Shown: positions 10,503 through 19,425 of the stretch, in pieces
How positions within the stretch are numbered: the first letter of the stretch is position 1
Layout of the letters: each line of letters opens with the position of its first letter
Assembly: GCF_004769665.1 (NCBI RefSeq)
Contig: NZ_RQGG01000007.1
Span: 62,001 to 126,000 of the forward strand
Origin: Leptospira kemamanensis
GTDB taxonomy: Bacteria > Spirochaetota > Leptospiria > Leptospirales > Leptospiraceae
Direction of reading: 5' to 3'
Length of the DNA stretch: 64,000 bases
Notes under the pieces: generated by a model
Told to the model about the DNA's origin: nothing
Databases searched by the model: none
Seen by the model: only the letters and a program-made list of their open reading frames with translations
Program-made: the position numbers and the translations under genes

Positions 10503-12629
10503 ATGGCTCAAAAAACTGAAAAAACCTCAGGAAATTCGCGAAATTTTAAGAAATTATCAAACGTAGAACACGTACGGATGCGTACGGGAATGTGGCTTGG
10601 GCAAAACTCCCTTTCCACATTTGAACAACATTTTTTTACCAAAGACAACTCTGGTAAGTATGATATCGTCCACGAAGAACTTTCTGACATCCCAGCCAAA
10701 CTCAAATGTTTGGATGAAGCATGTATGAACTGTGTGGATGAATACAGGAAGAACTTAAACGACAAATCCATTCCCGAAAAAGACAAGATGAACAAACTCA
10801 TCATCCAATTGTCAACGGATCGCAAACGTGTGACCATCCAAGACAATGGACGTGGGATTCCTGCAGACAATGCCGAAGGAGTTTATCTCCACTTGATGTA
10901 TGGGGAAAACTTTGACGACAAAGTGAAAGAAGACCATGTTGCCGGACAAAACGGAGTGGGGATTTCACTTGTGAGAATGGTTTCCTCTTTCTTTCGAGTG
11001 AAAACCATCAATGGTGGAAAAGCTTACAAAAAAATGTTTAGCATCCATGATGATGTAAAAAAAGTCATCCGCAGTTTCAAACTTTCCAAAGAAGATACAG
11101 AACGTGTTCACTTGTACTATGATGAGCATGGAACCTTTGTGGATTGCCCATTACTTTCCGCTGATCAAATCAAACAACTAAAAGGCCCTTGTGACAAAAC
11201 AGGGATGACTGCGGTTGTAGAAGCTGCGAAAAAAGAAGACCATGGAACGACAGTTGAATTTGAACTGAACCCAGCATACTTCAACAACCTAGATACTTCT
11301 TTTAACATCAATTTGGTGAAACAATACCTCCAAGACATTGCGATGTCAAACCCTGGCCTTGAAGTTGTTTTTATTCACAAAACGGGAAAAGAAAAATATA
11401 AGTTCAAAAAAGGTTTTGATGAGATCTTTAGTAACTCCGAGATGGTGTACTACAAATTGGATTATTCTGATAAGGCATCTGCATCACAAATCCATATGGA
11501 TACGTATGTGGTTGTGGGACAAAACAAAACTCTCACTTGGGTAAACTCGATTTTTTGTCCACAAGGTGGATCGGCAATTGAGTATTTAGAAAACCGACTT
11601 TGTGATGAGATCCGTAAAAAATCTCAAATTGTGAGTTTAGAAAAGAAACTGAATACACAATGTACACGTAACGATGTGAGAAGTTGTTTTCACATGTATG
11701 TGAACCTTCGGATCTTAAACCCACGTTTTAAATCCCAAGATAAATCTTACCTCATCAATGACTTAAATGAGGACATCCGAAAGTCTGTGGACAAACACCT
11801 CGACAAACTGTTGAAAAAAACGGGCCTCATTGAAGAAATTAAGATGGTGATGGAGCGTAGAACCCAACTCAAACAGCTCGAGGATGCGCAGAAAGGCCTC
11901 CGTAAGGCGTCTCGGAACAATATCCCTAAGCTGATGCCTCCCACAGGCAAACCAAACGATCCAGGTCGAATTTTGTTCGTAGCAGAAGGGGACTCGGCTA
12001 TTGCGGGTCTACGTCCAGCTCGGAATCCCAAATTACATGGTCTTTTCCCTCTTCGGGGAAAACCACTGAACTGTAAAGGCATGTCACTTGCCAAAGCGAT
12101 GCAAAACGAAGAGATGAAAAACATCGTGGCAATTGTGGGACTACCTCTCGACCAAAAAGTGAAATCCATCGACGAATTGAATTATGATAAAATCAGTATC
12201 ATCACCGATGCCGATTTTGATGGGTATGCGATTCGTTCTTTGATGTTGTCTTTCTTTTATGAGTATTGGCCTGAACTGTTTGATTTAGGTTTTATCAATA
12301 TTTCCGCAGCACCACTCTATGAGGTGGATGTAAAGTGGAAAGATGGTAAAAAAGAAACTGTTTTCTGTATTGATGACTCCGACTATGATAAGTTAGTTGC
12401 TCGTGTCAACAAACAAGGTGCAGAGATCACTCGTAAAAAACGAAACAAAGGTCTTGGGGAAACTGGAAAAGAAGCCATGAAGTATGCGGTGGATCATTGT
12501 ATGACCACCATCACTATTGGTAATAAAAAATCAGCGAAAACCACTCAAGACTTATGGTTTCACAAAGACTTTGCAGAAAAACGCCGAGAAGCGATTTCTG
12601 AATACTCAATGAGTGTGATCCAAGACTAA
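10503..12629 (+). CDS. Type IIA DNA topoisomerase, subunit B (ATPase/TOPRIM, T4/eukaryote-like)
   Basis: 708 residues. The GHKL ATPase domain has [12 protein letters not shown] (E72 as the likely catalytic Glu), QDNGRGIP and [15 protein letters not shown] transducer domain ends near [12 protein letters not shown]. The TOPRIM domain carries AEGDSA (E495), [11 protein letters not shown] and ITDADFDG (569-574). GxNGxG and FPLRGK resemble eukaryotic and T4 enzymes; gyrase uses GLHGVG and LPLKGK. With subunit A it forms an A2B2 strand-passage enzyme. It lies 6 bp after subunit A, so the order is A then B. ParE is usually about 630 residues, so this one is somewhat long. Confidence 0.92.
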   Translation: MAQKTEKTSGNSRNFKKLSNVEHVRMRTGMWLGQNSLSTFEQHFFTKDNSGKYDIVHEELSDIPAKLKCLDEACMNCVDEYRKNLNDKSIPEKDKMNKLIIQLSTDRKRVTIQDNGRGIPADNAEGVYLHLMYGENFDDKVKEDHVAGQNGVGISLVRMVSSFFRVKTINGGKAYKKMFSIHDDVKKVIRSFKLSKEDTERVHLYYDEHGTFVDCPLLSADQIKQLKGPCDKTGMTAVVEAAKKEDHGTTVEFELNPAYFNNLDTSFNINLVKQYLQDIAMSNPGLEVVFIHKTGKEKYKFKKGFDEIFSNSEMVYYKLDYSDKASASQIHMDTYVVVGQNKTLTWVNSIFCPQGGSAIEYLENRLCDEIRKKSQIVSLEKKLNTQCTRNDVRSCFHMYVNLRILNPRFKSQDKSYLINDLNEDIRKSVDKHLDKLLKKTGLIEEIKMVMERRTQLKQLEDAQKGLRKASRNNIPKLMPPTGKPNDPGRILFVAEGDSAIAGLRPARNPKLHGLFPLRGKPLNCKGMSLAKAMQNEEMKNIVAIVGLPLDQKVKSIDELNYDKISIITDADFDGYAIRSLMLSFFYEYWPELFDLGFINISAAPLYEVDVKWKDGKKETVFCIDDSDYDKLVARVNKQGAEITRKKRNKGLGETGKEAMKYAVDHCMTTITIGNKKSAKTTQDLWFHKDFAEKRREAISEYSMSVIQD

Positions 12630-12658
12630 TTCACACAAAAATCCCAAGTTTTGCAAAG

Positions 12659-12748
12659 CAACAAACAGGCTCCAAACGAGGGCCAGTTTTGTTGTTCTTT
12701 CCGATTCGCATAGCGATCACTCCTCATTCCATAGGTTTGAGGAGTTTT
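12659..12748 (+). terminator. Likely terminator region after the topoisomerase operon
   Basis: Two stem-loops follow the stop codon at 12629. The first is imperfect (about 12659-12696). The second has perfect 8-bp arms, ACTCCTCA at 12719-12726 and TGAGGAGT at 12738-12745, then a short T run. Together they probably stop transcription before the next gene. Confidence 0.6.
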
Positions 12749-12938
12749 GTATTTTAAGGGCTTGTTCTGAAATCCAATGCTTTTTTCCTTGAGGGGTATG
12801 CAATCGAAGGAAGAAAAAAACATCCCTTCTCGAAACAGAAAGGAAAAGAAATCAATCTCAAAAACTAACCAAACCAAAATGGAATCGGTGAAGGCCAAAC
12901 GTAAAACCAAGTCTCCGAATCTCGATTCCATTTTCCCG

Positions 12939-14696
12939 ATGCGCATTCTCTTTTTATTTTTTTTCACATTCATTGTTCACTGCCAAACGAATCGAGAAAA
13001 GGAAAGTCCTTCCTATTTTCAAAATTTAGAAACCACGAAATCCGAAATGATCTCCCAGTGGGAGAAACTTGCCCCATCAGGAATCAAATCCCTTTCTTAT
13101 ATGTTCATCATGAGTGATGGAAAAATCCATCATGGCCAATTAGGAAACAAATCAGAAAATCAAGTGGATCGTTTTAAAATTGGAAGCATTACAAAACTCT
13201 TTACTGGGATTGCTATTTTGCAATTGCAAGAAGCCGGTAAACTAAAGTTAGATGATCCTATCACAAAATGGATTCCCGAAATCAATCAAATGAAAGTCCG
13301 AAAAAGCGGTTATCGTGAAATCACGATTCGAGACTTACTCACCCACCAATCGGGACTTCCTTCGGATGTGGCGAATGGTTTTTTCCTTTCCCCTGAAGCA
13401 AAGGAAGAAGAGATTTTAGATTCGTTTCGAAACTTACCGAAGGCAATCATCGGAATGGAACGTGGGGAACCTGGGAAAATTCATTCCTATTCCAATTTGA
13501 GTTTTGGACTTTTGGGGAATGTCATTGAACGTTCGTCAGGTGAAAGTATAGAGTCCTATTTCCAAAACCATATTTTTAAAGTAGCGGGAATGAAACATAC
13601 AACCTTACTCGAATCTCTTCCTGATTCAGAATTGATCTCTGGATATTCTGGTTATGTATGGAAAACCCAAACCATTCGCCCTGTGATTCGAGATTTGACT
13701 GCAGGTTCCATCTCCACAACGGGAGAAGATATGGGTCTTTTTATGAAGGCATTTTTCAGAAGCAAACAAAACAAAGGTCTTTTGTCTCTGGCCAGTTTCG
13801 ATGAATTTCACAAAACTCAAAAAAGTCCAAAAGCCAATTTTGAAATGAAGTTAGGTTTACCTGTGTTGAAAACAAGTTATACCGCAGATGGAAATCAAAT
13901 TTGGTTTTATGGTCACTCAGGTTCCTTACCACCTTTTTTTGCTGATCTTGTGTATGATCCAAAAACAGAAATTGTTTCCTTTGTGGCAGGCAATACCCTC
14001 GGACTGCAAACAGGAAACTTACAAACTACCAATCACAATGTGATGGAAATTCTATGGGAAGAAAAAATGGGCAAACGACCAGAACCGAGTCCACTTCCGA
14101 CACTGAAATCTAGAACAGTAGTCGCTGGAGAAGAGGGATATTATGTTTCACCCATGGGCATCCACGAATATAAACATGGGAACCCTCCCACTTTAGGTTT
14201 AATGGGATTTGATGTAGGTCTTGTCGAAAGAGATCATCGTTATGGAATCGACTTACGGATCTTATTTGGTCTGATTTCCATTAAAGATCCACAAATCAGT
14301 GAGATGCGCGTTGAATTTGAAACATGGGAAGGATCCACCATTTTCACTTTATATGCAAAAGGATTACCAAAGGGAACAACTGGGATTGGAGTCAAATTTT
14401 CCCCTGACAACCATTTTCCAAACTCAGATTATTTTGGAATTTTTTTGACAAAAGAGAAATATGCCATCATCCCCAAACTCAAATTGGAAAAAGACAAACG
14501 AGGATTTCCACTTCTGACCATCTACTACCATTTAGGTGGAATGGAAAACTCAATCCAAGTTCCTTGCCAATGGGAATCGAAAGACACCTTACGCATCTTA
14601 GGATATGGAAGGAATTTAGGAGAAACGTTACTCCTAGATAGAAGAGAAGGAAAACCTTCCCTTCGTTACTCGGGAGGAATCTATGAAAAAAAATAA
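12939..14696 (+). CDS. Beta-lactamase-family serine hydrolase, lipoprotein
   Basis: About 585 residues from ATG at 12939, which gives a lipoprotein signal (MRILFLFFFTFIVHC). The open frame continues upstream to 12777, and no candidate start has a convincing ribosome site, so the start is uncertain. The N-terminal ~350 residues form a class C beta-lactamase/penicillin-binding-like domain: SITK for the nucleophile Ser and Lys, YSN for the second motif (HSYSNLSFG) and YGHSGS for the third. Such proteins act on peptidoglycan stems, D-amino acid peptides or esters. The last ~230 residues are a beta-rich extension of unknown role. A terminator precedes it, so it probably has its own promoter. Confidence 0.82.
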   Translation: MRILFLFFFTFIVHCQTNREKESPSYFQNLETTKSEMISQWEKLAPSGIKSLSYMFIMSDGKIHHGQLGNKSENQVDRFKIGSITKLFTGIAILQLQEAGKLKLDDPITKWIPEINQMKVRKSGYREITIRDLLTHQSGLPSDVANGFFLSPEAKEEEILDSFRNLPKAIIGMERGEPGKIHSYSNLSFGLLGNVIERSSGESIESYFQNHIFKVAGMKHTTLLESLPDSELISGYSGYVWKTQTIRPVIRDLTAGSISTTGEDMGLFMKAFFRSKQNKGLLSLASFDEFHKTQKSPKANFEMKLGLPVLKTSYTADGNQIWFYGHSGSLPPFFADLVYDPKTEIVSFVAGNTLGLQTGNLQTTNHNVMEILWEEKMGKRPEPSPLPTLKSRTVVAGEEGYYVSPMGIHEYKHGNPPTLGLMGFDVGLVERDHRYGIDLRILFGLISIKDPQISEMRVEFETWEGSTIFTLYAKGLPKGTTGIGVKFSPDNHFPNSDYFGIFLTKEKYAIIPKLKLEKDKRGFPLLTIYYHLGGMENSIQVPCQWESKDTLRILGYGRNLGETLLLDRREGKPSLRYSGGIYEKK

Positions 14697-15087
14697 CGGA
14701 AAGATCGAGTTACCATGATTCATTTTATTTTTAGTGAGAGCATACAAAGGAAAGGTGGGGTAAAAGCGAAGAACGAAATTCTTTGAACCTAGTTCAGAAA
14801 ATGATGCCGGATATTCGTTTTTTAGCATTCCCGCATGAAATCACCTAACGGTCTTCCTTTGGGTGAATCCAAGTTTGGTAAAAAATAGTAAGATACCCAG
14901 GTTGATCCTGCCATTGGCGACAATTTCCATTTAAAAAGTCTCTCACTTTTCTTCTATTTTGAGTGAATCCATTACAAAAATGTTTCTATAATTTCATAAA
15001 AAGAGTCAAAAAAGTTTTTGACTAAAGAAAAACCTCTGATACATTTCGACCCAATTTGAATCGAAAGTTTCAAAAGGAGATTTCGAA
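14697..15087. other. 391-bp intergenic region with the promoter zone of the DUF3015 genes
   Basis: No convincing gene. The right end holds a -10 hexamer TATAAT (14987-14992) with a poor -35, a palindrome (15004-15023) and an AAGGAG ribosome site (15075-15080) before the ATG at 15088. The left part shows nothing I can name. Confidence 0.6.
15004..15023. promoter_or_regulatory. Perfect palindrome just upstream of the DUF3015 gene pair
   Basis: AGTCAAAAA and TTTTTGACT form 9-bp arms with a 2-bp centre. The palindrome starts about 12 bp after a TATAAT box at 14987-14992, close to the expected transcription start. The right arm also contains TTGACT, which could be a -35 for a second, weaker promoter (TACATT 16 bp on). 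It could be an operator or a 5' stem-loop; the role is inferred. Confidence 0.45.
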
Positions 15088-15591
15088 ATGGGAAAAAGAA
15101 TTACCTCAATCCTATTTTTGTCTGCTGCTGTTGTAGCTGTCACAATGACATCTACTGCTGTAGAAGCAAAAAAATATGGTATGGCTGGTTGCGGATTAGG
15201 CTCGTTGATCATCACAAGCAATGATAAAACACAAATCTTTGCTGCGACTTCTAACGGTATTTACTACAACCAAACTTTTGGTATTACATCTGGAACATCC
15301 AACTGTACTGCTGACGGTGTTGTAAAACAAGAAAAAGTACAAGAGTTGTTCGTGACTATGAACTACGATTCTTTAGGCCAAGAAATGGCTTCAGGAAAAG
15401 GGGAAAAATTAGAGTCTTTAGGAAGTCTTCTTGGATGTTCTAGCGATTCATTGTCTCGATTTGGCCAAGTAACGAAAGAAAACTATGCTAAACTTATCAC
15501 TGAAGATTCAACTCCAGCAAGTGTTCTTTCTGCTGTAAAATCTGAAGTTAAAAGCGACAAAATCCTCGCTAAATCTTGTTCACAAATCTAA
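15088..15591 (+). CDS. DUF3015 family exported protein (copy 1)
   Basis: 167 residues with a clear Sec signal peptide, likely cut after AVEA. The mature start is KKYGMAGCGLGSLI, followed by QTFGITSGTSNCTADGV, the hallmark of DUF3015. Four or more Cys residues suggest disulphides in the periplasm. A strong AAGGAG site lies 7 bp before the ATG. The second copy begins 17 bp downstream, so the two are an operon from a tandem duplication. Function of the family is unknown; these are usually abundant small periplasmic proteins. Confidence 0.9.
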   Translation: MGKRITSILFLSAAVVAVTMTSTAVEAKKYGMAGCGLGSLIITSNDKTQIFAATSNGIYYNQTFGITSGTSNCTADGVVKQEKVQELFVTMNYDSLGQEMASGKGEKLESLGSLLGCSSDSLSRFGQVTKENYAKLITEDSTPASVLSAVKSEVKSDKILAKSCSQI

Positions 15592-15607
15592 GGAGATATG
15601 AAATAAA

Positions 15608-16093
15608 ATGAAAAAGTTAACACTCATCTCCACAATCGGAATCTCTATGGTTCTTCTCGCTTCTCAAATGTCCGCTGCCCCTAAATACGGTATGGCAGGA
15701 TGTGGACTCGGAACTCTTGTAATGCCTGGTGGAAACCAAGTACTTGCAGCTACAACGAACGGAACAGCTGGTAGCCAAACTTTTGGTATCACAACTGGAA
15801 CTTCCAACTGTACTGCTGACGGCGTTGCACAAAAAGAACATGCTCGAGAAATCTACGTTCACATGAACTTTGATAGCTTAGAGCAAGAAATGGCAGCTGG
15901 TAAAGGTGAAAAACTTTCTAACCTAGCTTCTCTTTTTGAATGTAAATCTGGTGTTCGTTTTAATGAAGTAGTAAAACAAAACTACTCTAAAATCTTCACT
16001 GAAGAATCTAAGGCAAATCCAAGTTTGATGTTGTCTAACCTTCATGAAACTTTAGAAAAAGACGAAACAGTAAAAAATTACTGTAAAATCTAG
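15608..16093 (+). CDS. DUF3015 family exported protein (copy 2)
   Basis: 161 residues, a paralogue of the preceding gene. It has its own signal peptide (MKKLTLISTIGISMVLLA, cut after MSAA), then KYGMAGCGLGTLVMP and the same TFGITTGTSNCTADGV block, and a shared EMAAGKGEKL segment. The N-terminal half is best conserved between copies; the C-terminal tail is more divergent but keeps the final Cys. AAGGAGATAT lies just upstream of the start. Both copies are likely co-transcribed from the promoter zone before 15088. Confidence 0.9.
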   Translation: MKKLTLISTIGISMVLLASQMSAAPKYGMAGCGLGTLVMPGGNQVLAATTNGTAGSQTFGITTGTSNCTADGVAQKEHAREIYVHMNFDSLEQEMAAGKGEKLSNLASLFECKSGVRFNEVVKQNYSKIFTEESKANPSLMLSNLHETLEKDETVKNYCKI

Positions 16094-16108
16094 TCCTTTG
16101 TAAAAAAT

Positions 16109-16136
16109 CAGAGTATTCTTTAGTTTGGATACTCTG
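16109..16136 (+). promoter_or_regulatory. Stem-loop covering the likely start of the DUF4105 gene
   Basis: CAGAGTAT (16109-16116) and ATACTCTG (16129-16136) are perfect 8-bp arms with a 12-nt loop. No T run follows, so it is a weak terminator for the DUF3015 operon. It overlaps the TTG at 16125 that begins the next frame, so it could instead affect translation. The alternative GTG at 16137 lies just outside the stem. Confidence 0.4.
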
Positions 16137-18125
16137 GTGTACCCTCTGTACCGTTTTCAATTTTATCTTTTATTATTATTCACTACTTCCCTGCACGCGA
16201 TTGAGCCACTGACTGATTCTCAAATTCTTGAGTTAGACTTTCAGACCTCACGCAAACAAGGGGAATCATTTCCGAAGTCACTTCGGTCCAAACAATACCT
16301 CGAAGAACTCATCCAACAAGCCAAAGAAATCCATTTAGCGGAAGAACGTCATTGGGTTCGTTTGATGCGATTTAAAAAAACCAGGATGGGTGTTTGGGAA
16401 AGTGAAGTCGATAACAAACGTTATTTTCTATCCAGTGAAGGAAAGTATAACCCAGAAAAAGAACTCATTGCCACTCTCCATAGTTTTTTTACGGAAGACC
16501 CTATCCCTGAAGGGCTTTTGCACCCGCAGTGTTCCTTTCCCGAACGGTACCATTGGCTCAAAGAAAAACTTTCGTTTGATCCCAATCGAATTACGGAGAT
16601 CAGTTGTCCTCGATTTGAAGTTTGGAAAAATGCATTAAATCCAGAGTCACTTTCGATTATTTTTTCATCCTACTATATGCAAGCACCTGCTTCTATGTTT
16701 GGTCATACTTTAATCAAACTCAATAACAAGGTAAATGAAAACGCGGAACTTTTAGACTATGGAGTCAATTACGCAGCAAACCCTGGTGAGATGAATGCAT
16801 TCTCTTATTCCTACAAAGGTTTAACCGGTGGATATCCTGGTACGTTTGCAATCTTTCCTTATTATATCAAAGTGAATGAATATAATGATATGGAGAGTCG
16901 AGACATTTGGGAATACAAATTAAATTTGGCTCCCGAAGAACGGGAACGGTTTTTACGACATTTATGGGAGATGGGTCGCGCTGATTTTGATTATTATTTT
17001 ATCAATGAAAACTGTTCTTATCATTTAATGGAAATTTTGGAAGTGGCAAAACCTGATTTACAAATCAGTAACAAACCTGGTTGGATTGTTGCTCCGAGTG
17101 ACACGATCAAGTTTTACTTAGCAGAAGAAGGATTTGTCCTCTCAAAGAAGTATAGGCCTTCCTTGTATTCCAAAATCAAATACAAAGTTTTTGAGATGTC
17201 GGAAGAAGAACGAGATGTCTTTTGGCAAATGATTCGTTTTGACAAAGCATTTGTTCCAGAATCTAAAGAAAATGTAAGGTTATCCCTTGTCACAGATGCG
17301 GTTCTTGATACATACCGTTATCGATACGCCAACAAAAATGAAATTCCCAAACATCATAAAGACTATTATGACAAACTATTGGTGTTTCGTAGTAAACAAA
17401 ATGATGAATACACAACAAAGGAAGACATTCCTTTATCCTCTCCACCGGAAACTTCCCATCCTCTCAGTCGAGTGGCAGTTGGGGGAGGTGTGTCTTCTCT
17501 TGGAAATTTTGCCGAATTCCAATATCGAATTGCCTATCATGATTTACTCAATGTAAGTCGGGGTCATGCACCTAACTCGGAGTTGTCTTTTTTTGACACA
17601 ACGGTTCGAACCTATGAAAACAAACGGCCAGAACTGACAACCATGAGTATAGTCAAAGTTTCATCGTTAAGTCCTTATAATGGAATCTCAAAAGACTTTT
17701 CCTATTTTTTAGATACTGGAATCCAAACTGCTGTTTACAAAAACAACGACGAAGTACTTCGGAAACAAGTTGGTAATTTTGATTTACGATTTGGATATAC
17801 TTTCACCAATGAATTTGGAAAAAATCCAATGAGTTTAGGTGTGTTAAGTGTGCTTGCTGGTGTCAAAGCTCAAAATGGAAGGATGTTTGAGAACGATGTC
17901 AGATATGGGGTGAATTTTAGTTTATTGTATCAAAAAGAGTGGGGTTCTTGGAAAATTTTGTCAGGTGCTACCGCTCAAAATTACCAATTGAGTCAAAATC
18001 TAAATTCCTATTACGCTACCTTTAAATTGAGATATGCATTTTCGAATACACATGAACTACGATTAGAAGTGAATGGAGAAAGATTTTATGAAGAAACATT
18101 ATTGTCTTATCATTATTTGTTTTAG
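16125..18125 (+). CDS. DUF4105 (Lnb-like) protein with a C-terminal outer-membrane-like region
   Basis: 666 residues. A signal peptide (LLLLFTTSLHA) is followed by a DUF4105 domain (about 180-340) with ASMFGHTLIKL and NENCSYHLMEIL, a His and Cys arrangement like the papain/NlpC-fold proteins. The last ~200 residues alternate in the beta-barrel manner (for example YATFKLRYAF) and end in Phe, the classic outer-membrane insertion signal. I infer an outer-membrane protein with a periplasmic or surface domain. The start is TTG 16125 or GTG 16137; neither has a good ribosome site. Activity is unknown. It overlaps the next gene by 38 bp. Confidence 0.85.
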   Translation: MDTLVYPLYRFQFYLLLLFTTSLHAIEPLTDSQILELDFQTSRKQGESFPKSLRSKQYLEELIQQAKEIHLAEERHWVRLMRFKKTRMGVWESEVDNKRYFLSSEGKYNPEKELIATLHSFFTEDPIPEGLLHPQCSFPERYHWLKEKLSFDPNRITEISCPRFEVWKNALNPESLSIIFSSYYMQAPASMFGHTLIKLNNKVNENAELLDYGVNYAANPGEMNAFSYSYKGLTGGYPGTFAIFPYYIKVNEYNDMESRDIWEYKLNLAPEERERFLRHLWEMGRADFDYYFINENCSYHLMEILEVAKPDLQISNKPGWIVAPSDTIKFYLAEEGFVLSKKYRPSLYSKIKYKVFEMSEEERDVFWQMIRFDKAFVPESKENVRLSLVTDAVLDTYRYRYANKNEIPKHHKDYYDKLLVFRSKQNDEYTTKEDIPLSSPPETSHPLSRVAVGGGVSSLGNFAEFQYRIAYHDLLNVSRGHAPNSELSFFDTTVRTYENKRPELTTMSIVKVSSLSPYNGISKDFSYFLDTGIQTAVYKNNDEVLRKQVGNFDLRFGYTFTNEFGKNPMSLGVLSVLAGVKAQNGRMFENDVRYGVNFSLLYQKEWGSWKILSGATAQNYQLSQNLNSYYATFKLRYAFSNTHELRLEVNGERFYEETLLSYHYLF

Positions 18126-18930
18126 TTTTTTGTTTTTGCAATGTTCTTCATTGTATTATCATCCAACAAAACAAACTTATTTTACTCCAAAACAAATGGG
18201 GTTTTCTTATACTTCCGAAATGATTCAAACAAAAGATAATGTTAAAATCAATGTTTGGAAAATTAAAAACCAAAAGGTGGAAACACCAAAAGCAGTGATC
18301 TTACAATTCCATGGGAATGGGCAAAACATGAGTTCTCATTTTTTGTCTCTCGTTTGGTTAGTCAATCATGGATACGAACTGATTGTATTTGATTATCGTG
18401 GTTATGGAGAATCAGAAGGGGAACCTGATCCAGATGATAATATCGAAGATAGTAAATTGGTTTTAGATTTAGCACTGAAGGAAGCAAATGATCAAGGTGT
18501 AAAACTCATTGTGTATGGACAAAGTCTTGGGGGAGCGATTGCCATGCGTTCTCTTGCCGAGTGGGAAGGAAAACAGAATGTAGTACTTCTATGTATCGAT
18601 GGATCGTTTGCTTCGTATCGTAAAGTCGCCAAACAAACCATGAATCATGTGATATTTCCACCGATTGGAAATCTATTTGCTTGGTTATTTCATGATGCCA
18701 CAAGTCCAAAAGATTCCATTCCTAGTTTGGCACCGATCCCCATGCTTGTGATCCACGGAACTGACGATACGGTTGTTTTTTTTGAGAATGGAAAAGAGAT
18801 ATTTGGTTTAGCGGGCGAACCAAAAGTGTTTTGGGAAATTAGAGGCGGAGGTCATGTGGATTGGATGGGTCTCGGACAATCTAAATTTGCCAAAGACTTT
18901 CTCCTTTTACTCAACAGACATTTATATTGA
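18088..18930 (+). CDS. Alpha/beta hydrolase, lipoprotein
   Basis: About 280 residues from ATG at 18088, which has GGAG nine bases upstream; an earlier ATG at 18073 is less likely. The signal ends in FLFLQCSS, a lipobox. The fold is the alpha/beta hydrolase of the BEM46/YsgB-like S33 group: oxyanion loop FHGNGQN, nucleophile elbow YGQSLGGA, acid in HGTDDTVV and His in GGGHVDW. It is probably an envelope esterase, lipase or thioesterase; the substrate is unknown. Its 3' end overlaps the convergent lipoprotein gene by 9 bp. Confidence 0.9.
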   Translation: MKKHYCLIIICFSFLFLQCSSLYYHPTKQTYFTPKQMGFSYTSEMIQTKDNVKINVWKIKNQKVETPKAVILQFHGNGQNMSSHFLSLVWLVNHGYELIVFDYRGYGESEGEPDPDDNIEDSKLVLDLALKEANDQGVKLIVYGQSLGGAIAMRSLAEWEGKQNVVLLCIDGSFASYRKVAKQTMNHVIFPPIGNLFAWLFHDATSPKDSIPSLAPIPMLVIHGTDDTVVFFENGKEIFGLAGEPKVFWEIRGGGHVDWMGLGQSKFAKDFLLLLNRHLY

Positions 18931-19425
18931 TTCTGATTTTACTTCGATAAAAAACGGAACCGATAAAATTTCAGAAAGAGAATCTTCTTTGTTCACTTCT
19001 CGAAACATCATTTCACTTTTTGACATTTTTGTTTCGCTAAAAATCTTGAGTTCAAAGTATTTTTCTTCCCCAGCTTTGATTTGAAATACTTTCGTAACAT
19101 CTGATTTTCCTTCTACATCCAATCGGTAGGTGCCAGGTGACAGGCGTAGATAACCGAGGGATCCATTTTCTAAATTGATTTTATAAATGGGTTTTGGGGT
19201 CACAGAAGTAGAAAATTTTTCAGGGTATTTCGAGATGATACAATCGTAATCCCAAAGAGCAAGTGATGTATGTTCTGGTCGAATCACATACACAAGGCCT
19301 GTGTCCAATTGTTTGGTTTCTAATTTTTGGAATTTGGTTTTGGTGGTGCATTGAAATTGGATTCCTAAACATACACTAAGACAAAAGAAAAATACCCAGT
19401 TTGAAAAGGATCGTAACGATGTCAT
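18922..19425 (-). CDS. Small putative lipoprotein
   Basis: 167 residues. The N-terminal hydrophobic stretch ends in GIQFQCTT, a lipobox-like Cys. The mature domain is beta-rich with GLVYVIRP and LRLSPGTYRLDV, which recalls the small DUF2846-like envelope proteins whose strands carry a PG-Y motif. That assignment is tentative. The ATG overlaps the stop of the DUF445 gene by 4 bp, so the two are translationally coupled, and the gene ends inside the convergent hydrolase gene. Confidence 0.7.
   Translation of the reverse strand: MTSLRSFSNWVFFFCLSVCLGIQFQCTTKTKFQKLETKQLDTGLVYVIRPEHTSLALWDYDCIISKYPEKFSTSVTPKPIYKINLENGSLGYLRLSPGTYRLDVEGKSDVTKVFQIKAGEEKYFELKIFSETKMSKSEMMFREVNKEDSLSEILSVPFFIEVKSESI

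Noticed and set aside
12626..12973. Minus-strand open frame of 115 codons opposite the hydrolase gene
   Set aside because: It overlaps the terminator and the plus-strand coding start, and its protein has no recognisable features.
14900..14913. GGTTGATCCTGCCA, the well-known 5' sequence of small-subunit rRNA in eukaryotes and archaea
   Set aside because: No rRNA sequence follows in either direction; it is a chance 14-base match in an intergenic gap.
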